Below, one piece after another: positions 1 to 7,889 of a stretch of 14,595 nucleotides of DNA; position 1 is the stretch's first letter, and each line of letters opens with the position of its first letter. Below the pieces are notes generated by a model. That model worked only from the letters and a program-made list of their open reading frames with translations, ran no database searches and had not been told where the DNA came from. Made by a program: the position numbers and the translations under genes. Origin of the DNA: DATDPY01 sp964395765 (GTDB taxonomy: Bacteria > Bacteroidota > Bacteroidia > Cytophagales > Cyclobacteriaceae). Where the stretch lies: contig CAYNCU010000105.1 in NCBI GenBank assembly GCA_964395765.1, positions 1 through 14,595 of the forward strand. Direction: 5' to 3'.

Positions 1-369
1 TTCTCCGAAATAATAGTCCCCCAGGGCGGCGGCATGGGCATCATTTTCAAGGATGAATTCTACCCCGGGGTGATTCTTCTCCAGCACATCCACCACCGGT
101 ATGTGGCTGAAGTCATTGACATTGGGTACTTCCAGGGTGGATCGTCCGTCCTTCGTAATAGTTCCCGGAACTCCGATGCCGACTTTTTTGACTTCCGGAT
201 GTTTTTCAAACTCCTTGGTCAGAATAGCGCTGAAATTTTGAATAAATTTCCCTTTTTCACCTACTTCGCCGGAAGGATATTTGATTTTATCCAGCAGGCC
301 TTTTTCAGAATCTACCAGGCCGATTTTGACATTGGTCCCACCAATATCAATCCCGAAGAAATACTCCAT
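1..369 (-). CDS. ROK-family sugar kinase (glucokinase-like), N-terminal 123 residues
   Basis: The gene runs off the left edge of the window, so only the first 123 codons are present. The protein begins MEYFFGIDIGGTNVKIG, which is the ASKHA phosphate-binding loop DxGGTxxK (D8 to K15). Residues 61-65 read GVPGT, and near residues 107-114 is NDAHAAAL, the ROK motif whose Asp is the catalytic base in the family. ROK kinases phosphorylate glucose, fructose, N-acetylmannosamine or similar sugars with ATP in the cytoplasm. The zinc-binding cysteine cluster would lie outside the window, so its presence cannot be checked. The gene lies 107 bp downstream of the LacI-type regulator on the same strand, across from an amylase/permease operon, which makes glucose the most likely substrate. 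That assignment is inferred. ROK repressors are an alternative for the family, but no N-terminal winged helix is present, so a kinase is favoured. Confidence 0.88.
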   Translation of the reverse strand, partial: MEYFFGIDIGGTNVKIGLVDSEKGLLDKIKYPSGEVGEKGKFIQNFSAILTKEFEKHPEVKKVGIGVPGTITKDGRSTLEVPNVNDFSHIPVVDVLEKNHPGVEFILENDAHAAALGDYYFGE

Positions 370-476
370 ATTTTAGTTTATTTGTATAATCAGAATCTAA
401 AAATATAGTAAAATACTTATGGCTCGATAAATTGCATTTTTTGCACGAAACGGCCAAAAAATATTTTAATTTTCGG

Positions 477-1517
477 TCAGCTTTTTTTTACCCCGTTCAG
501 CTTGGGTACCCGGCTTGACGATTTCCTGATGACCAGGTTTGTCCTTAAAACGATAGTCTCATAATTATCAATTCCCGTCCGTAGAAAATTCAGTAAAATA
601 TTTGCCGATTGTTGTCCCATTTCATAGGCCGGCTGGTGTACGCTGCTCAGGGCGGGATCCACAATCGTGCATATATTCGGGTCGTCAGTAAAGCCGACAA
701 CAGCTACCTCATCCGGAATCCTGTGCCCCATTTCCTTCAAAACGACCAGGGAACCGGCCGCAACATAGTCATTGACGGTGAAAATTCCGTCGGGCGGGTT
801 ATCCCATTGCATCAGCTCGCGGGTGATCGCCATCCCTTCGTCCTTATTCTGTGCTGCGATCATCAGGCTTTCATCCGGCATCCTGCCATTCTTCTTCAGG
901 GCATCGATGTAACCTTTTTTTCTTTCCTTGCAGATAATCAGGGATTCCGGGCCTTCCAGGTGGGCAATCCTACGGCAACCCTGTTGGATCAGGTGAGTGG
1001 TGGCATCAAAAGCTCCCTGGTAATCATCCACGATCACCCTCGAAGTTTTCGTTTCTTCACAGACACGGTCGAAAAACACCAGGGGTATACCTCCGGCGAG
1101 CGTTTCATGGATATGATCATAACTATTAGTTTCCTTGGATACGGCCATCAGCACGCCATCCACCCTGCTTGATATTAATGCATTTAAATTAATGACTTCC
1201 TTTTCGAACTTTTCACTCGATTGGCTGATGACGACTTTATAACCGGCATCATAGGCAATGTCTTCAATGCCGCTGATGATGGAGGAAAAAAAATAGTGAA
1301 CGATTTCGGGTACAATAACCCCGATGGTGTAGGTTTTGTTTTTCCGCAGCCCTGCCGCTATGAAGTCAGGATGATAATTGAGTTTGCTGGCCAGATCCCG
1401 TATAATTTTCTTGGTTTTTACACTTATATCGGGATGGTCCTGTAAGGCCCTTGACACGGTCGAAGGTGAAACCTTCAATTGCCTCGCCAGATCTTTAATG
1501 GTAATCCTGCTGCTCAA
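477..1517 (-). CDS. LacI-family transcriptional regulator
   Basis: A 346-residue protein of the usual LacI/GalR length. Residues 5-50 form the DNA-binding head: ITIKDLARQLKVSPSTVSRAL is the helix-turn-helix (recognition helix around PSTVSRAL), followed by the hinge region NYHPDFIAAGLR. Residues from about 62 on (YTIGVIVPEI) form the periplasmic-binding-protein-like sensor domain, with typical DGVLMAVS, VVFFDR-like and PDGIFTVND segments. The only available start in this frame is TTG at 1517-1515; an in-frame TAA sits four codons upstream, and no ATG or GTG precedes the head domain. The regulator is divergent from the aldolase-amylase-permease operon and upstream of the ROK kinase, so it probably controls sugar uptake and use in response to a sugar or sugar phosphate. 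The effector is not readable from sequence. A weak -7-like element (TAATCTTTG on the minus strand, 1555-1547) lies about 30 bp upstream of the start. Confidence 0.93.
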   Translation of the reverse strand: MSSRITIKDLARQLKVSPSTVSRALQDHPDISVKTKKIIRDLASKLNYHPDFIAAGLRKNKTYTIGVIVPEIVHYFFSSIISGIEDIAYDAGYKVVISQSSEKFEKEVINLNALISSRVDGVLMAVSKETNSYDHIHETLAGGIPLVFFDRVCEETKTSRVIVDDYQGAFDATTHLIQQGCRRIAHLEGPESLIICKERKKGYIDALKKNGRMPDESLMIAAQNKDEGMAITRELMQWDNPPDGIFTVNDYVAAGSLVVLKEMGHRIPDEVAVVGFTDDPNICTIVDPALSSVHQPAYEMGQQSANILLNFLRTGIDNYETIVLRTNLVIRKSSSRVPKLNGVKKS

Positions 1518-1567
1518 CCTGTTTAATTAGCTATTGTTAATGACTCCAAAGATTACTAAAAGGTTTC

Positions 1568-1618
1568 AATAATGGTATGATATTATTATAAAATGACGAA
1601 TAAGATATCTTTCTTATT
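1568..1618. promoter_or_regulatory. Pair of AT-rich dyads, candidate operators
   Basis: Between the divergent lacI-type gene and the aldolase gene there are two perfect 6-bp inverted repeats, each with an 8-bp spacer: AATAAT/ATTATT at 1568-1587 and AATAAG/CTTATT at 1599-1618. Their centres are 31 bp apart, about three helical turns. The second also contains the 10-bp palindrome AAGATATCTT at 1602-1611. The position fits operators shared by both transcription units. However, LacI-family operators usually have a central CG and these do not, and AT-rich DNA yields such dyads by chance. Assignment to the LacI protein is an inference. Confidence 0.25.
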
Positions 1619-1679
1619 GCTTGGCTAATTTGATTTTTTTTACTCTGTTTGTTTTCCTATTAAAGATAAAAATCGAAGT

Positions 1680-2765
1680 ATGGCATCCAAACCCAAATTC
1701 AGACATGGCGTAATTTACGGAAAAGAATTAAAAGAACTTTTTGATTATGCCAATAAAAATCATTTTGCAATTCCCGCTGTAAATGTTGTCAATACGAGTA
1801 CTGTTAATGCTGCCATTGAAACAGCCCGGGAAGTAAATTCACCTGTAATTCTACAGTTTTCAAACGGTGGATGTGTTTTTTATGCAGGAAAAGGAATGTC
1901 CAACGACAATCAAATGGCTGCGATTACCGGCGGAATTTCCGGCGCCTATCATGTTCACCAGGTGGCTGAAAAATATGGAGTAACTGTAATTCTTCATACC
2001 GATCATTGTGCCAAGAAATTGCTTCCCTGGGTGGATGGTTTGTTAAAGGCAGGTGTTCAGTATTACGGGAAAAACAGGAAGCCTCTGTTCAGCTCCCACA
2101 TGCTTGATCTTTCTGAAGAGCCATTGCGTGAAAATATCAAGATATCAAAAAAATACCTGGCTAAAATGGCCAGGATGGGCATGACCCTTGAAATTGAGCT
2201 GGGTGTTACAGGGGGTGAAGAAGATGGCGTAGATAACACCGGTATAGATAGTTCAAAACTTTACACGCAGCCGGAGGATGTTGCCTTTGCTTATGATGAG
2301 TTATTACAGATCAGTTCTAACTTTACTGTGGCTGCCGCTTTCGGCAATGTTCACGGTGTCTATAAGCCCGGGAATGTGGTTTTAACCCCCAAAATTCTGA
2401 AAAATTCACAGGATTACATTAAAAAGAAATTCAAAACGAAAACCAATCCGGTCAATTTCGTTTTCCATGGGGGTTCGGGTTCCGAACCGGAAAAAATCAG
2501 GGAGGCTTTGGGTTACGGGGTGGTGAAAATGAATATTGACACGGATACCCAATGGGCCTTCTGGGAAGGAATTCTTAATTATTACAACAGCAAAAAGGAA
2601 TACCTGCAGGGACAGCTTGGAAATCCCGATGGCGAAGATAAACCGAATAAAAAATTCTACGATCCCAGGGTTTGGCTCCGCGAAGGAGAAAAAACATTCA
2701 TCAAAAGATTGCGGCAGGCGTATGAAGACCTGAATTGCATAAACCGGAATGCGGCCCGCAGGTAA
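1680..2765 (+). CDS. fbaA: Class II (type A) fructose-bisphosphate aldolase
   Basis: This 361-residue protein matches the length and landmarks of Escherichia coli FbaA (359 aa). It catalyses the reversible cleavage of fructose 1,6-bisphosphate into dihydroxyacetone phosphate and glyceraldehyde 3-phosphate using zinc. Visible key residues are HTDHC with D108 (catalytic) and H109 (zinc), E173 in the block ELGVTGGEEDGVDN, H225 in FGNVHGVYKPGN (zinc), H263 in FHGGSGS (zinc), and the phosphate-binding VKMNIDTDTQ. Each is offset by one from the E. coli numbering. The ATG at 1680 gives an N-terminus that runs straight into the family's FDYANKNHFAIPAVNV block. Its stop lies inside the start of the downstream GH13 gene (17-bp overlap), so the two are probably translationally coupled. 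This placement puts a central glycolytic enzyme at the head of a sugar-use operon, divergent from a LacI regulator. It may be the main aldolase or a locus-specific copy; the window cannot tell. Confidence 0.96.
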   Translation: MASKPKFRHGVIYGKELKELFDYANKNHFAIPAVNVVNTSTVNAAIETAREVNSPVILQFSNGGCVFYAGKGMSNDNQMAAITGGISGAYHVHQVAEKYGVTVILHTDHCAKKLLPWVDGLLKAGVQYYGKNRKPLFSSHMLDLSEEPLRENIKISKKYLAKMARMGMTLEIELGVTGGEEDGVDNTGIDSSKLYTQPEDVAFAYDELLQISSNFTVAAAFGNVHGVYKPGNVVLTPKILKNSQDYIKKKFKTKTNPVNFVFHGGSGSEPEKIREALGYGVVKMNIDTDTQWAFWEGILNYYNSKKEYLQGQLGNPDGEDKPNKKFYDPRVWLREGEKTFIKRLRQAYEDLNCINRNAARR

Positions 2766-4599
2766 TATTCGGGAAACGGTCGTTGCGATTTTTCTTTTAA
2801 TCCTGCTTGCAGCATGTAATACATCTGAAAACAGCAAGATGGATAACCTGTCTTCCTTTTACCTGAATGAAAAGGATACGGTTTCGAAACTTGTAATATA
2901 TCAGGTGCTTCCCCGCCTTTTTGGCAACATGGATACCGGCCGGGTTATCTACGGGACGATTGCCGATAATGGTGTCGGGAAGATGAATGATTTTACGGAC
3001 AAAGCGCTTGACAGCCTTAAAACCCTCGGCATCACCCACATCTGGTACACGGGAATTATAGAACATGCCACTCTATCCGACCACCGCAAAGACGGTATCC
3101 CACTTGACGATGCCGATGTGGTCAAGGGAAGAGCCGGATCGCCCTATGCCATTAAGGATTATTATGATGTTGATCCGGATTTGGCCGTTAATGTGCAGGA
3201 CCGGATGAAGGAATTTGAAGAACTGGTGCAAAGGACACACCGTCACGGCCTGAAAGTGATCATTGACTTTGTTCCCAATCACGTGTCGAGGGAATATCAT
3301 TCCGATGCCAGGCCGCCGGGGGTGAAAGACCTGGGTGAAGACGACGATACCTCTGTTTTCTTCAGGCCGGATAATAATTTCTATTATCTCCCCGGCCAAA
3401 GATTCAAAGTTCCGAAAGGATATATTCCCCTGGGTAATTTTCCCTTTCCGACCAAGGACGGGAAATTTTATGAGGTGCCTGCAAAGGCAACAGGAAACAA
3501 TGTTTTCAAGGCACAGCCCAATATTAACGACTGGTTTGAAACCGCAAAGCTTAATTACGGAATAAATTATCAGGACAGTAATAAAGAATATTTTAATCCT
3601 GTGCCTTCCACATGGAAAAAAATGAGGGATATTCTTTTATTCTGGGCCGGAAAGGATGTGGACGGTTTTCGATGCGACATTGCTGAAATGGTCCCCGTTT
3701 CTTTCTGGCAATGGGTGATCCCTCAGATCAAAAATAAAAAAAAGGACATCCTCTTTATTGCAGAAATTTACAATCCTTCCATGTATTCCGATTTTATTCA
3801 TAAGGCCGGTTTCGACTACCTGTATGACAAGGTTCAGTTATATGATACGCTACGTCATATTGTGGAGGGCAAAGGAAAGGCCGGGAATATTACAACCGTG
3901 TGGCGGGAACTGCGCGGGATGAACGGACATATGATTCGATTCCTGGAAAATCATGACGAACAACGGATTGCCTCCCCCTATTTTGCAGGAGATCCGTTTA
4001 AGGCCTTACCGGCTATGACGGTCACAGCCACCTTATATAAAGGCCCGCTTATGATCTACTGCGGGCAGGAAGTCGGGGAGCCGGCCAAAGGGGCGTCGGG
4101 CTTCAGCGGCGATGACGGCAGGACTACCCTATTCGATTACTGGAGCATGCCGGAATTCCAAAAATGGACTGACCATGGAAACTTCGACGGAAAAGGTCTG
4201 AATGAAAGCCAGCTCCGGCTAAGGAATTTTTATGTGAAGCTTTTAAACCTTGCCGGGAAAGAAGAAGCTTTCACCGAAGGGAATTTTTTCGATCTTGCCG
4301 CCTGGAACCGGACGTTGGATAGTACCGCTGTTTCCGGAAACAATACTTATTATTTTTTAAGATTGAGCGCTGAACAAACCCTCCTGGTGCTGGTCAATTT
4401 TAACGATTCTTTATCCCGGGATCTGAACTTTAAAATACCGGATGAAATTTCAGGCTTGCCGGTATTTCATAAGCCGGCGCCTGATGAACGAAAAGACTTG
4501 CTGGAAAGTGATTCACGACTGTTATTAATAAGGAAAGAGAATAGAATGACCGGCCGGGTTACGATCGGTAAATCGCAAAGCCTTATTTTTAATTTATAA
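2749..4599 (+). CDS. GH13 alpha-amylase-family lipoprotein
   Basis: A 616-residue glycoside hydrolase with a lipoprotein signal: basic N-terminus, hydrophobic VVAIFLLILLAAC and a lipobox Cys at residue 23. It should therefore be membrane anchored, in the periplasm or on the surface; the NTSENS after the Cys is not a strong surface-export signal. All four GH13 regions are present: I, DFVPNH (D173-H178); II, GFRCDIAE with nucleophile D310; III, FIAEIY with acid/base E339; IV, ENHDEQR with N401, H402, D403. The family hydrolyses or rearranges alpha-glucosidic bonds in starch, maltodextrin, trehalose or sucrose-like substrates. I cannot assign the subfamily. The C-terminal part, from about residue 500, looks like the usual beta-sandwich domain C. 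The start at 2749 is chosen because it alone supplies the signal peptide; it overlaps the aldolase stop. The sugar permease follows 61 bp downstream, so the enzyme probably makes the permease substrate. Confidence 0.93.
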   Translation: MRPAGNIRETVVAIFLLILLAACNTSENSKMDNLSSFYLNEKDTVSKLVIYQVLPRLFGNMDTGRVIYGTIADNGVGKMNDFTDKALDSLKTLGITHIWYTGIIEHATLSDHRKDGIPLDDADVVKGRAGSPYAIKDYYDVDPDLAVNVQDRMKEFEELVQRTHRHGLKVIIDFVPNHVSREYHSDARPPGVKDLGEDDDTSVFFRPDNNFYYLPGQRFKVPKGYIPLGNFPFPTKDGKFYEVPAKATGNNVFKAQPNINDWFETAKLNYGINYQDSNKEYFNPVPSTWKKMRDILLFWAGKDVDGFRCDIAEMVPVSFWQWVIPQIKNKKKDILFIAEIYNPSMYSDFIHKAGFDYLYDKVQLYDTLRHIVEGKGKAGNITTVWRELRGMNGHMIRFLENHDEQRIASPYFAGDPFKALPAMTVTATLYKGPLMIYCGQEVGEPAKGASGFSGDDGRTTLFDYWSMPEFQKWTDHGNFDGKGLNESQLRLRNFYVKLLNLAGKEEAFTEGNFFDLAAWNRTLDSTAVSGNNTYYFLRLSAEQTLLVLVNFNDSLSRDLNFKIPDEISGLPVFHKPAPDERKDLLESDSRLLLIRKENRMTGRVTIGKSQSLIFNL

Positions 4600-4660
4600 G
4601 CTTGATTGCAACCTACTTATTTTTTATGTTGATTTAATTAAAATTTAAATCCCGCGATCC

Positions 4661-6169
4661 ATGACAATTAAACCCAAACTGAGTTTCTGGCAGGTATGGA
4701 ACATGAGTTTCGGCTTTATGGGCATCCAGTTCGGCTTTGCCCTTCAAAATGCCAATGTTAGCCGCATCTTTCAATCCCTGGGCGCCAATGTGGACGCCAT
4801 TCCTATTTTATGGGTGGCTGCCCCGGTAACCGGCCTTATCGTTCAACCTATCATCGGTCACATGAGTGACAAAACCTGGGGACGGCTGGGTCGCAGAAGA
4901 CCATATTTTCTGTCCGGCGCCATCCTCGCCTCCCTGGCCTTGCTTATTATGCCGAACTCTCCTGCCCTATGGGTTGCTGCCGGAATGCTTTGGATCATGG
5001 ATGCATCAATAAATATTTCCATGGAGCCCTTCAGGGCATTTGTCGGGGATATGCTGGATGATGAACAACGGACCACAGGATTTGCCATGCAAAGTTTTTT
5101 TATCGGTACCGGTGCCGTTGTGGCATCCTTCCTTCCCTATATAATGACCAATTGGATCGGCATCAGTAATACCCCAACTCCTGACCAGATGATACCGGAC
5201 TCCGTTAAGTTCAGCTTTTACATCGGGGGCCTTGCTTTTTTTGCGGCTGTTCTATGGACAGTATTATCAACTAAAGAATACTCTCCGGACGAATTATCTT
5301 CCTTTGAAAGAGGAAATGCAGATAGGAATAGTAACACAGCAGTAATGGATACCGGCTATGCACGGAAAATTAATTATTACCGCAACAGCCTGATATGGAT
5401 CGCCGGGGGACTGCTTATTTCTTACCTGATCTATTTCAAAAATTACGAAAAAGAATTGTACATCCTGGGGATTGGAGCGGCAGTATTCGGCCTGATACAA
5501 TTGGCAACCGGATTGCTGATGCAATTCAAAAAAAACAACGGCCTTACCGAAGTTATGGAGGATCTATTTCATATGCCCCGGACCATGGGCCAGTTGGCTT
5601 TTGTACAGTTTTTTTCCTGGTTCGCTTTATTTGCCATGTGGATCTATACCACCGCGGCCGTGACCAGCCATGTTTACGGGACTTCGGATACCTCTTCCGC
5701 TGTATACAATGAAGGCGCCAATTGGGTCGGGGTATTAATGGGAGTCTATAACGGAATAGCCGCCTTGATAGCCTTCCTCCTTCCCGTTCTCGCCAGATAC
5801 ACAAACCGGAAGATTACCCATTTCATTGCTTTGTGTTTCGGCGGTGCAGGATTAGCTTCTTTTTTCATCATTAAAGATCCGTGGCTGCTGATGATCTCTG
5901 AAGTCGGCATCGGTTTTGCCTGGGCAAGCATCCTGTCAATGCCGTATGCCATCCTTACCGGCGCCTTACCGGCTGCCAAGATGGGAGTCTATATGGGAAT
6001 ATTCAATTTCTTCATTGTAATACCGCAGATCATGGCGGCATCCCTGCTGGGTTTCCTGGTCAGAAATTTTTTCCACGACCAGGCGATCTATGCCCTTATC
6101 CTAGGAGGATGTTCCATGGTACTGGCAGGGGTCATTACACTTTTTGTAACCGATAAAAAAGGAAGATAA
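4661..6169 (+). CDS. MFS sugar permease, SLC45/SUT (GPH)-like
   Basis: A 502-residue inner-membrane transporter with about 12 predicted membrane segments, split by a central charged loop around residues 200-240. The loop after the second membrane segment carries D70 and the run GRLGRRRP (G74-P81), the signature of sucrose/maltose:proton symporters related to plant SUT, animal SLC45 and bacterial maltose permeases. The N-terminal GFALQNANVSRIFQSLGA block is also typical. It likely imports a di- or oligosaccharide (maltose-like) by proton symport; the substrate is inferred from the GH13 lipoprotein directly upstream and the ROK kinase across the divergent promoter. It appears to be the last gene of the fbaA-GH13-permease unit. 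The following 170 bp contain no convincing terminator hairpin. Confidence 0.92.
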   Translation: MTIKPKLSFWQVWNMSFGFMGIQFGFALQNANVSRIFQSLGANVDAIPILWVAAPVTGLIVQPIIGHMSDKTWGRLGRRRPYFLSGAILASLALLIMPNSPALWVAAGMLWIMDASINISMEPFRAFVGDMLDDEQRTTGFAMQSFFIGTGAVVASFLPYIMTNWIGISNTPTPDQMIPDSVKFSFYIGGLAFFAAVLWTVLSTKEYSPDELSSFERGNADRNSNTAVMDTGYARKINYYRNSLIWIAGGLLISYLIYFKNYEKELYILGIGAAVFGLIQLATGLLMQFKKNNGLTEVMEDLFHMPRTMGQLAFVQFFSWFALFAMWIYTTAAVTSHVYGTSDTSSAVYNEGANWVGVLMGVYNGIAALIAFLLPVLARYTNRKITHFIALCFGGAGLASFFIIKDPWLLMISEVGIGFAWASILSMPYAILTGALPAAKMGVYMGIFNFFIVIPQIMAASLLGFLVRNFFHDQAIYALILGGCSMVLAGVITLFVTDKKGR

Positions 6170-6325
6170 TCAAATTTCAATTCCCGGTTTATGATATTAT
6201 GAAGTCAGTCAGAGGCGTAGGATCGCGTTTGATGTCTCCGGCTTCCAACCTCCTGCATTCGATAATTATTTTTACGCGCTTTCACGGTGCAAACTTCCCT
6301 ATATTCACCTAATCTGTTTTTTGAT

Positions 6326-6333
6326 TATTTTTG
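6326..6333 (+). promoter_or_regulatory. Bacteroidota -7 box for mtaB
   Basis: TATTTTTG is an exact match to the Bacteroidota -7 consensus TAnnTTTG. Its last base lies 6 bp before the ATG at 6340. In this phylum transcription usually starts several bases after the box, so the mRNA would begin at or only a few bases before the start codon. No good TTG -33 element is evident 19-21 bp upstream. Confidence 0.5.
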
Positions 6334-6339
6334 CAATCC

Positions 6340-7665
6340 ATGAAAAGTGTTTCATTTTACACCCTGGGCTGCAAGCTGAATTTTTCTGAAACTTCCACCC
6401 TTTCCCGTATGTTCGAGAAAAGAGGATTCAGAAAGGTAAACTTTGAGGATGGTGCGGATATCTATGTCATCAATACCTGCAGCGTTACGGATCATGCAGA
6501 CAAAAAGTGCCGCAAAGTGGTGAAGGAAGCTTTGAAATTTTCAGAAAATCCGTTTATCATTATTACCGGTTGTTATGCCCAGCTGAAACCGGGGGAAATT
6601 TCAGGAATACCGGGTGTTGATCTTGTATTAGGGGCGGCGGAGAAATTCAGGTTGTTTGAATATGTCGATGAATTTATCAAAAAACCGGATACGGTGATAA
6701 GAACCTCCCCGATTTCTGAAGCCGGTATTTTTAACAAATCCTATTCCATCGGTGATCGCACCCGGACCTTCCTGAAGGTACAGGATGGCTGTGATTATTC
6801 TTGTTCCTTCTGTACCATCCCCATGGCCAGAGGAGCAAGCAGAAGTGATACCATCGCCAATGTTATGAAGTCGGCCGTAGAAATTGCTTCGGAAGGAATA
6901 AAGGAAATTGTCCTGACCGGGGTCAATACCGGGGATTTCGGTGTCCGTAACGGGGAAAGGAAAGACAGGTTTATTGACCTGATCCGGGAACTGGATAAAA
7001 TTGATGGGATCGATCGTTTCCGGATTTCTTCGATCGAACCCAACCTGCTGAATGACGAAATAGTTGAATTTGTTGCCCAATCCGGAAAATTTGTTCCCCA
7101 CTTTCACATTCCGTTACAGTCCGGATCAAACCGGATCCTGAAGCTCATGCGCCGTCGTTACCTCCGGGAACTGTATGCCGACCGCGTGGGAAAAATTAAA
7201 TCGATGCTTCCCATGGCTTGTATCGGTGCCGATGTGATCACAGGATTCCCCGGCGAAACGGATGATGATTTCATGGAAACCCATGAATTCATTAATGACC
7301 TCGATATTTCTTATCTGCATGTGTTCCCTTATTCCGAAAGAGCCAATACGGTGGCCGCCGGAATGGAGGGACGTCTTCCGGAACGGGTCAGGCATGAACG
7401 CTGTGAAATCCTTCGGGGATTGTCTGTAAAAAAACGCAGAAAATTTTATGAAGATAACCTCGGCCGTACCGCCCGTGTTTTATTCGAAAGTGATGTTGCT
7501 GACGGCCGGATTTACGGCTTCACAGAAAACTATATTCGCACGGAAGTCAAATATGACCCCGCACTCGTGAATGAAATAAAAAAAGTTCGTTTAAAAGAAA
7601 TCACACCTGAAGGTTATGTTTCCGTTGTGGAAGCCGAACAAATAAATATCTCAATCCCTCAATGA
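6340..7665 (+). CDS. mtaB: tRNA (N6-L-threonylcarbamoyladenosine(37)-C2)-methylthiotransferase MtaB
   Basis: A 441-residue radical-SAM enzyme that adds a methylthio group to t6A37 of tRNA to give ms2t6A, improving decoding of A-starting codons. The N-terminal MTTase domain (about 3-115) has the three cysteines that hold one 4Fe-4S cluster: C11 in TLGCKLN, C47 in NTCSVT and C78 in TGCYAQ. The radical-SAM domain has CDYSCSFC with C151, C155 and C158. The C-terminal 60 residues fit a TRAM domain (GRTARVLFES to the end). The opening motif TLGCKLNFSE and the length favour MtaB over MiaB or RimO. I chose the ATG at 6340; a TTG three codons earlier would lie inside the -7 promoter box. The gene appears to stand alone, downstream of the sugar operon and convergent with the genes that follow. 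Confidence 0.94.
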   Translation: MKSVSFYTLGCKLNFSETSTLSRMFEKRGFRKVNFEDGADIYVINTCSVTDHADKKCRKVVKEALKFSENPFIIITGCYAQLKPGEISGIPGVDLVLGAAEKFRLFEYVDEFIKKPDTVIRTSPISEAGIFNKSYSIGDRTRTFLKVQDGCDYSCSFCTIPMARGASRSDTIANVMKSAVEIASEGIKEIVLTGVNTGDFGVRNGERKDRFIDLIRELDKIDGIDRFRISSIEPNLLNDEIVEFVAQSGKFVPHFHIPLQSGSNRILKLMRRRYLRELYADRVGKIKSMLPMACIGADVITGFPGETDDDFMETHEFINDLDISYLHVFPYSERANTVAAGMEGRLPERVRHERCEILRGLSVKKRRKFYEDNLGRTARVLFESDVADGRIYGFTENYIRTEVKYDPALVNEIKKVRLKEITPEGYVSVVEAEQINISIPQ

Positions 7666-7864
7666 CAATATTGAATTAACTTAGGTCATAACCTTAAAAA
7701 AATTCTAAACCAAAACTTCTGATTTTCATTTTATAAATCTGATCGTGCAAACGAAATCTGGTTATTGGAAAATGATGAATGGTGACGTCGCATAAATTGA
7801 ATTTTGTTCTTTGCGTTATTTTAAAAGGATCAAATTAAAAAATAAAAAAACAGATCAATGATTC

Positions 7865-7887
7865 GCCGGCAAGTGATGAAAGCCGGC
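7865..7887 (-). terminator. GCCGGC hairpin after the small secreted-protein gene
   Basis: On the minus strand, 2 bp after the TAA at 7890-7892, two GCCGGC arms (7882-7887 and 7865-7870) can pair around an 11-nt loop. A T-rich run on that strand (A-run 7844-7850 and further down to about 7836) begins about 14 nt beyond the stem, which is too far for a textbook intrinsic terminator. GCCGGC is itself palindromic. The surrounding gap 7666-7889 (224 bp, convergent gene ends) holds no other feature I can support. Confidence 0.3.
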
Positions 7888-7889
7888 AA

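Noticed and set aside
420..476. TTGCA direct repeats and a TGCA dyad in the gap between the ROK kinase and regulator genes
   Set aside because: The repeats are five bases with a T-tract between them and occur in AT-rich DNA; too short to support an operator or terminator call.
609..1172. 187-residue open frame on the plus strand inside the LacI-type gene
   Set aside because: Antisense to a clearly recognised regulator, with no family features of its own; a shadow of codon bias.
6331..6339. TTG at 6331 as the start of MtaB
   Set aside because: It lies inside the -7 promoter box, and the ATG at 6340 gives the family-typical N-terminus close to the first cluster cysteine.
6170..6339. Small gene or RNA in the gap between the permease gene and mtaB
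   Set aside because: No open frame of useful length, no stable hairpin and no tRNA-like cloverleaf; only the promoter box at the right end is supportable.
7674..7705. Possible terminator hairpin (AGGT CATA ACCT) after mtaB
   Set aside because: The stem is only four base pairs plus a bulge, and it is followed by an A-run rather than a T-run on the plus strand.
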